Source: Peptococcaceae bacterium (GTDB taxonomy: Bacteria > Bacillota > Peptococcia > DRI-13 > UBA5745). Taken from it: a DNA stretch of 18,755 bases. Shown here one piece after another: positions 12,915-18,755 of the stretch. Every line of letters starts with the position of its first letter. Within the stretch, counting starts at the first letter, position 1. A model generated the notes under the pieces. It saw only the letters and a program-made list of their open reading frames with translations, had not been told where the DNA came from and searched no databases. Made by a program: the position numbers and the translations under genes. Location of the stretch: NCBI GenBank assembly GCA_031264885.1, contig JAISDM010000026.1:1-18755 (forward strand), read 5' to 3'.

Positions 12915-14453
12915 ATGTCTAAATACTCTGATGGGCTCACTTACGGTTTCACCGAATCGACCGCTCCTCCCGTGCGCGAGACGCGCATCGGCGTTTGCTC
13001 CGCATACTGCGGAAGCTGCGGAGATTTGATCGACGACCTTGTCTCAGGCTGCGCTCAGCTCCAAGCGCGCAAATTCGCTCAAAGCGGCGGATGTCAGCTG
13101 ACGCTCGCCCTTGGCATCGTCAGCAGCCTGACAAATGTGGTAGTCATCATCCATTCGCCGCTCGGCTGCGGCTCCGCTTTTCTGGGGACGGGCGGGATGC
13201 GAAAAACCATGCGTATGTCAAAGGGCAAGCGCGATGAGGATTTTGTCTGGATTCACACGAATATGGACGAAACGGATGTGGTACAGGGAGGCATCGAAAA
13301 ACTTCGCGGCGCCCTCCTCTATGCTGAGAAAGAGTATCACCCGGAAGCCATTATCATCGGAAACGGCTGCGTACCGGGGATTATCGGAGACGACATCGAC
13401 AGTCTCGCCTTGGAACTGCAGGGTTCCCTGTCCGCAAAGATCGTTCCGGTTCACTGTGAGGGATTCAAAAGCCGCTATGTCGCCTCCGGCTACGATGCCG
13501 CCTACCACGGCGTACTCCGTCATCTGGTGGAACCCGTTCAATATAATGAGCGTGTTCTGCCGGACGAAGGCCGCGACGCTATGGAACGTTACCGGATATC
13601 ACAAACCGTGAATATTTTCAACGTAGGGTCAAATTCCAACAGCGACGAGGTGGAACTCAGCCGGCTTGTCTCCGCCTTGGGATTATATCCGCGCGTATTG
13701 CCGCTGCACGCGTCCATGGAAGATCTGGCGCATATAGGCGACGCGGCGCTGAACGTCAGTATATGCGCCACACATGACGATTATTTGCTTGGCCACCTGA
13801 AGGAGCGGTTTGGCACGGATTACCTCATTGACACGCTGCCCATCGGTGTCACCAGCACAAACCGCTGGATTCGCTTGATCGCTGAGTTTTTCCATCTTGA
13901 GAATGAAGCTGAGCGGCTCATCGGCTTCGAAACCAGGGAATTGGAAGCCGCGCTCGCGCCTTTCAGAGAGAAGCTCGCCGGCAAGCGTTGCTACGTAGGC
14001 GGCGGGGAATTGCGCATTATCACTACGGCAGAGTTCTTTGCCACATCTCTCGGCATGGATCTTGTGGGCGTCAAGGCCCATAACATTGACCGCTTTGTAG
14101 AAGAACTCCTGGAGAATCTGCATCCCACGGATCTGAACGTCACTGTTGGAGCGGGACAGCCGGCAGAGGAACTGAACGTACTCAATCAACTGAAGCCCGA
14201 TCTCTATATAGGGCACTCCGGCGCAAACGGCTGGGCTTCACGCTTCGGCGTACCGAACCTGCCTCTTTTTGGACAGTCATTGAACTATATGGGTTACTCC
14301 GGCGCCTATGAACTTGCGCGCCGCGCCGCTAAGGTTTTGAAAAACACCAATTTTGTCAAGAATGTATCACGGAACGTAGGCATTCCGCTTTCTCGCGTCT
14401 GGTTTGAGCAGGACAACCGCGAGAACATCAAAGAGACGGAAAAAGCCGGGTAG
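12915..14453 (+). CDS. Nitrogenase component 1 family, second NifD/NifE-like subunit (D2)
   Basis: This 512-residue alpha-type partner, presumably of K2, has P-cluster-type cysteines C60 (SGGCQLTLALG), C85 (HSPLGC) and C152 (NGCVPGIIGDD). C284 in NVSICATHDDYLLGHLKERF falls where FeMo-co ligand Cys275 lies in NifD. The HCEGFKSRYVASGYD motif (180-194) is shared with D1, but V189 and Y193 replace Gln191 and His195, and no histidine stands at the His442 place (GQSLNYMGYSG). The N-terminal 50 residues carry an extra set, C28-x3-C32-x2-C35-x10-C46, that could hold another iron-sulfur cluster. GAAAGGGGG precedes the ATG. The stop overlaps the ribosome binding site of the cysteine synthase gene. Confidence 0.9.
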   Translation: MSKYSDGLTYGFTESTAPPVRETRIGVCSAYCGSCGDLIDDLVSGCAQLQARKFAQSGGCQLTLALGIVSSLTNVVVIIHSPLGCGSAFLGTGGMRKTMRMSKGKRDEDFVWIHTNMDETDVVQGGIEKLRGALLYAEKEYHPEAIIIGNGCVPGIIGDDIDSLALELQGSLSAKIVPVHCEGFKSRYVASGYDAAYHGVLRHLVEPVQYNERVLPDEGRDAMERYRISQTVNIFNVGSNSNSDEVELSRLVSALGLYPRVLPLHASMEDLAHIGDAALNVSICATHDDYLLGHLKERFGTDYLIDTLPIGVTSTNRWIRLIAEFFHLENEAERLIGFETRELEAALAPFREKLAGKRCYVGGGELRIITTAEFFATSLGMDLVGVKAHNIDRFVEELLENLHPTDLNVTVGAGQPAEELNVLNQLKPDLYIGHSGANGWASRFGVPNLPLFGQSLNYMGYSGAYELARRAAKVLKNTNFVKNVSRNVGIPLSRVWFEQDNRENIKETEKAG

Positions 14454-14465
14454 GGGGATAGGCAT

Positions 14466-15431
14466 ATGTCAAAGGTTGTCAATAACTTGGTCGATCTTAT
14501 AGGCGATACCCCGGTGCTGCGCCCCAAAGCCTTTCTGAAACTGGCGGGCATCGAAAACGCCGATTTGCTCTTTAAGCTGGAATACTTTAACCCGTTGGGC
14601 AGTGTCAAAGACCGCATAGCTTACGCAATGGTGAAAAATGCCGAAGATCGCGGGGAATTGAGGCAGGACAGCGTCATCATTGAACCTTCCAGCGGCAATA
14701 CAGGCGTTGGACTTGCTTTTGTCGCGGCGGCGCGGGGGTATAGGATAGTCGTGGTCATGCCGGATACCATGAGTCAAGAGCGGCGCGGCCTGGTCGCGGC
14801 GCTGGGGGCGGAACTTGTGCTTACGCCCGGCGCGCAGGGAATGAAGGGCGCCATTCGCAAGGCGGAGGAACTGCAAGTCCAGATTCCAGCCGGTATCATC
14901 CTGCAGCAGTTCAATAACCCTGCCAACCCGCGCATACATAACACCACTACAGGTCCTGAGATATGGGAGGCCACCGAAGGTAAAATTGACATCTTCGTCA
15001 GCGGAGTTGGAACGGGCGGCACCATAAGCGGCGCCGGGGCTTTTCTTAAAGAACGGAAACCGTCTGTGCGGCTGGTAGCCGTCGAGCCGTCCGCTTCCCC
15101 CGTACTCTCGGGCGGCAATCCGTCTCCGCACAAGATTCAAGGCATCGGAGCGGGTTTCGTTCCCGCGGTGATGAATTTAAGGCTGGTGGATGAGATTTAT
15201 AAGGTGCAGGATGAGGAAGCTTCCGATACCACCCGTGTATTGGTGCGTACAGAAGGACTGCTCGTGGGCATATCTTCGGGAGCGGTCGCTTTCGCGGCGG
15301 CGCGTCTCGCCAAACGTCCGGAGAATGCAGAAAAGACGATCCTCGCTATTCTTCCCGATACTGGCGAGCGATACCTTTCCACCGCCCTCTTCGATCATCC
15401 GAACGACGAAAAAAGCCGATACTGGGGATAA
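14466..15431 (+). CDS. cysK: Cysteine synthase (O-acetylserine sulfhydrylase), PLP enzyme
   Basis: This 321-residue cytoplasmic enzyme makes cysteine from O-acetylserine and sulfide. K48 in NPLGSVKDRIA is the PLP lysine, SSGNTG (75-80) binds substrate, GVGTGGTISG (180-189) holds the phosphate, and LPDTGERYLST (296-306) is the CysK-type C-terminal motif with the serine usual near the PLP ring replaced by D298-T299. There is no CBS or other extra domain, and length is standard. AGGGGG at 14452-14457 overlaps the D2 stop, so it is translated with the nitrogenase-like genes. This suggests that sulfide, or a small thiol, is a product of the pathway. A variant sulfhydrylase acting on another thiol is possible. 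Confidence 0.9.
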   Translation: MSKVVNNLVDLIGDTPVLRPKAFLKLAGIENADLLFKLEYFNPLGSVKDRIAYAMVKNAEDRGELRQDSVIIEPSSGNTGVGLAFVAAARGYRIVVVMPDTMSQERRGLVAALGAELVLTPGAQGMKGAIRKAEELQVQIPAGIILQQFNNPANPRIHNTTTGPEIWEATEGKIDIFVSGVGTGGTISGAGAFLKERKPSVRLVAVEPSASPVLSGGNPSPHKIQGIGAGFVPAVMNLRLVDEIYKVQDEEASDTTRVLVRTEGLLVGISSGAVAFAAARLAKRPENAEKTILAILPDTGERYLSTALFDHPNDEKSRYWG

Positions 15432-15458
15432 TCCATGGATATGAGGAGGGAACAAATT

Positions 15459-16733
15459 ATGTCTATTGACGCCGTAAAACTCGCGCAGGAAAACGAGGTG
15501 CTTACCATTGAACAGCGCCGCCATATTCACCGCCATCCGGAACTCTCCGGTCAGGAATTTGAAACGCTGAAGTACATCAGAAGCAGACTTGACACATATG
15601 GCGTTTCCTATGTCGAGGTGGAAGACGGGGGTATCCTCGGCTTCCTCGGAGACGAGAACAAGGGCCGCACGCTTATATTGCGCGCCGACATCGACGCCTT
15701 GCCGATTGTGGAGAATCCCCGCAATCTGAAGCGTGAAAGAACTGTCATCTCCGAGAATCCAGGCATACAGCACGCCTGCGGGCATGACGCGCATGCCGCG
15801 ATGCTGCTCACGGCGGCAAAAATTCTCAGGGAGAATGAAAGCAAGCTGCGCGGACGCGTCATCCTGTTTTTCGAGCGGGGCGAAGAGGGAACCGGCAACA
15901 TTCGTCAGCTCCTCAAGTACATTGAGGAGAAAGAAATCCACATCGACGCGGCGCACGGGATTCATGTAGACGCTCTCACTCCCGCCGGGAAGTTCATCGC
16001 CTTGGGCGGGCCGAACCACGCCGGAGCCTGTGCCTTTCACGTCACCCTCATCGGCGAGGGCGGTCACGGCTCGCGCCCGGATCTGTCCGCTAACCCCATC
16101 GACGCCTTTGCCGGTGTCTACAACGCGTTGAACAGCATCCGTCTGAAATATATTTCCCCCTTCGAGCAACTGACATTCTCTGTGGGACAGATCAGCAGCG
16201 GTACGCGCGCCAACGTGATTCCCGGCAAGTTGGAATTTTCGGGTACGCTCCGCTTCTATAACCAGGTCGTCGCTAAGCGCTTTGTGGAGGAGTTTCGAAA
16301 CATCCTGGAACATGAGACCGCGGCCTGCCATTGCACCTATGAAACCGAGGGCTTCTCCCTCGGCTTGCCCCTCATCAATAACGACAAAATCACGGAACTG
16401 ATACAGGGCGCTGTCGGCCGCATCTTCAGCGCGAACCGCCTGATTATGGACGCGAATCCGTCTATGGGCTCGGAGAGTTTCTCGCTGCTTGCCAAACTGT
16501 ATCCGAGCGCGATGATCTATCTCGGCGTGCGGAACGAGGAATTCGGTTCCGGCGCGGCGCACCACAGCGAGTACTTTGATCTGGACGAGGCGGCTCTGCA
16601 TGACGGCGTCGCCGAAACCATCGCGTTTGCCTTCGACTTCCTGAATTACGGCGGAGAGATTCCCTTTAAGCAGGAAGTGGCGAATCTCAAGGAATTGCTT
16701 GCACTCCGCGCACCGCTGACAATGGGGAAATAA
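15459..16733 (+). CDS. M20 family metal-dependent amidohydrolase (HipO/YxeP-like)
   Basis: This 424-residue cytoplasmic enzyme of the M20D aminoacylase/carboxypeptidase group cleaves N-acyl amino acids. Metal-site residues are visible: C107 and H109 in HACGHDAHA, the E142-E143 pair (GEEGTGN), H166/H169 (AAHGIHV), and H369 in HHSEYFD. RADIDALP (75-82) and the lid-domain HGSRPD (203-208) fit the family. The ATG at 15459 is chosen because AGGAGGG (15444-15450) lies eight bases before it; an in-frame ATG at 15435 would put that site inside the gene. In Bacillus, similar deacetylases sit in S-alkylcysteine salvage operons, so an N-acetylated sulfur compound is a reasonable substrate (inference). 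Confidence 0.9.
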   Translation: MSIDAVKLAQENEVLTIEQRRHIHRHPELSGQEFETLKYIRSRLDTYGVSYVEVEDGGILGFLGDENKGRTLILRADIDALPIVENPRNLKRERTVISENPGIQHACGHDAHAAMLLTAAKILRENESKLRGRVILFFERGEEGTGNIRQLLKYIEEKEIHIDAAHGIHVDALTPAGKFIALGGPNHAGACAFHVTLIGEGGHGSRPDLSANPIDAFAGVYNALNSIRLKYISPFEQLTFSVGQISSGTRANVIPGKLEFSGTLRFYNQVVAKRFVEEFRNILEHETAACHCTYETEGFSLGLPLINNDKITELIQGAVGRIFSANRLIMDANPSMGSESFSLLAKLYPSAMIYLGVRNEEFGSGAAHHSEYFDLDEAALHDGVAETIAFAFDFLNYGGEIPFKQEVANLKELLALRAPLTMGK

Positions 16734-16770
16734 CACAAATTATTCAACTATTATTTAAGGAGAAAACGCC

Positions 16771-17907
16771 ATGAAAAAAATGAAAAAACAGGTTTATCAA
16801 ACGATTTCTTTTCTATTCATACTGGCCCTGCTCACCGCCGCCGCGACAAGCTGCTCCGGAACCAATGCCGCACCGTCAACCTCTGCCGGCGCCACGCAAC
16901 CGGGCGCTACATCCGGAAGCGCCGCGCCGGCGGACGCGCCGAAGGAACTTTTTCCTCTCAAAGCCGTAACGCCGCCTGCCGGTTATGGTGAGCTGCTCAT
17001 TGCCGACGCGCTGAACTTCTTTGAGGAGGAAGGCATCGACATCGTCTATATCGGCACGCTCGGGCAGGGCATCACGGACTTGCAGATGATTGAGCAGGGG
17101 GAATGCGACGTGTCTTACAACGGCCACCCGGCTTCTGTGGCCCAGGCGAGGCTGCAAGGATTCAAAATCACTATGGTCGCCCCAGGCATGGTGGACGATC
17201 CTGATAATCCGCACGTCACATATTTGGTGGATAAAGACAGTGATCTTTATGCGATTGATGATCTTGTGGGGAAGAAGGTAGGCGTTACGGGTACGGCTGC
17301 CTGCATCGACGGGTATATTAAGTATTATTTGAACAATAAAGGTTTAGACTCAAGCTCTATTGAGTTTGTGACCCTGCCGCAGACATGGCAGATGGAGCAA
17401 GCCGTTCTTCAGGGTCTCATCGACGCCACAACTTCCCATTCAACCACTGCCTCCATCGCGAAGACCACAGATGATTACCGCGTCATCGGCAGTTCCTGGA
17501 CAATCTTCGAAAGTCCGGCGGCGGGTCTCGGGGCGCGCTGTCTCGCGGACAGGATCATCGAGGAGCATCCGGAAGTAGTCCAAGGCTTCGTCAACGCCAT
17601 GTACCGCGCCCGTCTCTGGATCAACGGCCACCTTGAGGAAGCCCGTGAGATTGGCGCCGCCTACGCCGGCCTGGAACCGGAGGATTTGGTGGGTAATGTG
17701 GAATGCCCGGAGAAAAACATAGATAACGATTGGATTAAGCTCTGGTTCGATATTTCCGAGGACATCGGCTTATGGGAACCAGGCGACATCCTGACCACCG
17801 ATATTTACACCAATCAGTTCATACCGAGAGACGCGCCCGAATCCGACAAGACCCTGAAGTGGGACGGCTCAATCAAAGATACCAGTGGCGAAAATGAGAA
17901 AAAATAG
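16771..17907 (+). CDS. ABC transporter substrate-binding lipoprotein, NMT1/SsuA type
   Basis: This 378-residue exported solute receptor starts with a signal peptide MKKMKKQVYQ, hydrophobic TISFLFILALLTAAAT and lipobox ATSC with lipidated C28, then a Ser/Thr/Ala/Pro-rich linker (30-55). The mature part (AVTPPAGYGELLIADALNFFEEEGIDI..., GECDVSYNGHPASVAQA, VGKKVGVTGTA) matches receptors for sulfonates, taurine, nitrate or thiamine precursors. The ligand cannot be read from sequence; the cysteine synthase context favours an organosulfur compound. AAGGAGAA at 16757-16764 supports the start. The SsuC-like permease follows by 41 nt. Confidence 0.9.
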   Translation: MKKMKKQVYQTISFLFILALLTAAATSCSGTNAAPSTSAGATQPGATSGSAAPADAPKELFPLKAVTPPAGYGELLIADALNFFEEEGIDIVYIGTLGQGITDLQMIEQGECDVSYNGHPASVAQARLQGFKITMVAPGMVDDPDNPHVTYLVDKDSDLYAIDDLVGKKVGVTGTAACIDGYIKYYLNNKGLDSSSIEFVTLPQTWQMEQAVLQGLIDATTSHSTTASIAKTTDDYRVIGSSWTIFESPAAGLGARCLADRIIEEHPEVVQGFVNAMYRARLWINGHLEEAREIGAAYAGLEPEDLVGNVECPEKNIDNDWIKLWFDISEDIGLWEPGDILTTDIYTNQFIPRDAPESDKTLKWDGSIKDTSGENEKK

Positions 17908-17948
17908 ATGTGGACTGTTCCCAGTCTTTATACAGGCGGCATCTAAAG

Positions 17949-18755
17949 ATGGGGGGATTTAATGTGGAAAATCCAAGCACCGGCAAAAAAATCGCCAAAC
18001 TGATATCCCGCGTATACTACAGTTTCGCGGCCGTTATTCTCTTTCTTACGGTTTGGGAATTGGCCGCGCGCTTCGAGATTGGGCTCAACCCGCTTTTTAT
18101 GCCGCCCATGACCAAGATATTCGGGACGCTGATCAAATTTGCGATTACCGGAGAACTCTGGAAGCATCTGTTCACAAGTCTGCGGCGCTCTCTCATCGGC
18201 TATTGCTGCGGCATATCTTTCGCAATCCCCTTGGGCCTGGCCATCGGCTGGTTCAAGCGCTTCGGGAACTTTCTGAACCCATTGCTGAACACCTTCCGCA
18301 ATATACCTACGCTTGCGTTGCTGCCTGTGTTCGTCATGTTATTTGGCATCACGGAGACGGCAAAAGTCGCGGTGATTTTCTGGGGCGTTCTCTGGAGTGT
18401 GCTGCTTAATACCATCGCCGGCGTGCGGGACGTGGATTCGCAGCTCATACGCGCGGCCAGATCTATGGGCACGAGTTCCCTGCGCCTGTTCGTCACAGTG
18501 GTGCTGCCCGGTTCCCTGCCGCATATCTTCACAGGAATGCGCATCAGCGCCACTACCTCTATTCTGATCCTTATCGCGGCGGAGATGCTGGGCGCGAGCA
18601 AGGGGCTTGGCTACGCGGTTTATTTTTATCAGGCGAACATGAAGTTTGCGGAAATGTACTCCTATATCGTGGTTCTGGCGCTACTTGGTATCGCGCTTAA
18701 CGTATTGCTTAACTATATTGAGAAGCGCAGTTTTCTCTGGCGGGACGAATCCGGA
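17949..18755 (+). CDS. ABC transporter permease, SsuC/TauC type (runs off the window)
   Basis: 269 codons are open to the window end with no stop, but the protein is nearly complete judging by the family. It starts MGGFNVENPSTGKKIAKLIS, then a first membrane segment (YYSFAAVILFLTVWELA). The inner-membrane binding-protein-dependent permease signature includes SLRRSLIGYCCGISFAIPLG, RNIPTLALLPVFV, and the EAA-loop equivalent RAARSMGTSSLRLFVTVVLP. Two starts are possible: ATG at 17949 (AGGCGG upstream) or GTG at 17964 (GGGGGG upstream). It should form the import complex with the preceding lipoprotein; the ATPase gene is expected just beyond the window. Confidence 0.9.
   Translation, partial: MGGFNVENPSTGKKIAKLISRVYYSFAAVILFLTVWELAARFEIGLNPLFMPPMTKIFGTLIKFAITGELWKHLFTSLRRSLIGYCCGISFAIPLGLAIGWFKRFGNFLNPLLNTFRNIPTLALLPVFVMLFGITETAKVAVIFWGVLWSVLLNTIAGVRDVDSQLIRAARSMGTSSLRLFVTVVLPGSLPHIFTGMRISATTSILILIAAEMLGASKGLGYAVYFYQANMKFAEMYSYIVVLALLGIALNVLLNYIEKRSFLWRDESG

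Noticed and set aside
8635..14453. True molybdenum nitrogenase nifDK genes
   Set aside because: Equivalents of NifD Gln191, His195 and His442 are missing by eye, no nifH/nifB/nifEN is adjacent, and the neighbours are sulfur and transport genes.
8635..14453. Protochlorophyllide or Ni-sirohydrochlorin reductase (BchNB, CfbD)
   Set aside because: A Cys275-type cofactor cysteine and a NifX-like gene point to a large cofactor; there are no chlorophyll or F430 genes nearby, and two full DK pairs do not fit.
15177..16736. 519-codon open frame on the - strand
   Set aside because: It is the shadow of the M20 gene and the end of cysK; no recognisable domain and no promoter context.
17962..18001. ATG at 17962 as start of the permease
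   Set aside because: That frame hits a TGA after 13 codons; the permease frame uses ATG 17949 or GTG 17964.

Overview
The window reads as chromosome of an anaerobic, moderately GC-rich bacterium, most likely a Firmicute of the Clostridia type. Support for this is strong AGGAGG-type ribosome binding sites, consensus TTGACA/TATAAT promoters, a lipoprotein signal typical of Gram-positives, and iron-sulfur and nitrogenase-like enzymes with no oxygen-dependent enzyme. The lineage is an inference. Every convincing gene lies on the + strand.

Left part (1-7600), metal and redox genes separated by repeats: a cysteine-rich protein of unknown function (404-973), an aldo/keto reductase carrying two [4Fe-4S] motifs (1103-2230), an ArsR/SmtB/CadC-type metal repressor (2473-2838), a Zn/Cd/Pb-type P1B ATPase (3146-5503) and a second metal P-type ATPase with a different membrane signature (5744-7594). 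The repressor gene has a perfect consensus promoter with a TGTTCA-containing operator, and related half-sites lie before the first ATPase. The second ATPase has its own consensus promoter buried in a 41-nt near-perfect palindrome. The intergenic gaps hold two repeat families: a 19-nt palindrome arranged as inverted pairs, and a 26-nt GTCATTC... inverted repeat. In places they are joined into composite MITE-like units.

Right part (7838-18755), one probable operon of more than 10.8 kb: a promoter and AT-rich palindrome, a 71-codon ORF, a NifX/NafY-type cofactor-binding protein, then four nitrogenase component 1 subunits in the mirrored order D1-K1-K2-D2. These are followed by a cysteine synthase, an M20 amidohydrolase, and a sulfonate/nitrate-type ABC substrate-binding lipoprotein and permease (permease cut by the window end). 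The genes are tightly spaced, one pair overlaps by ATGA, and repeats are absent inside.

By eye, both D-like subunits keep the P-cluster cysteines and a cysteine at the place of the FeMo-cofactor ligand Cys275. Both lack the equivalents of Gln191, His195 and His442 of NifD. With the sulfur-assimilation and transport genes alongside, I infer a nitrogenase-like reductase used on an imported organic compound, most likely with C-S cleavage and capture of sulfide as cysteine, rather than N2 fixation. It is comparable in principle to methylthio-alkane reductase but with a different gene set. No Fe protein (NifH-like), NifB or dedicated regulator lies in the window. This operon is the best candidate for an undescribed system.
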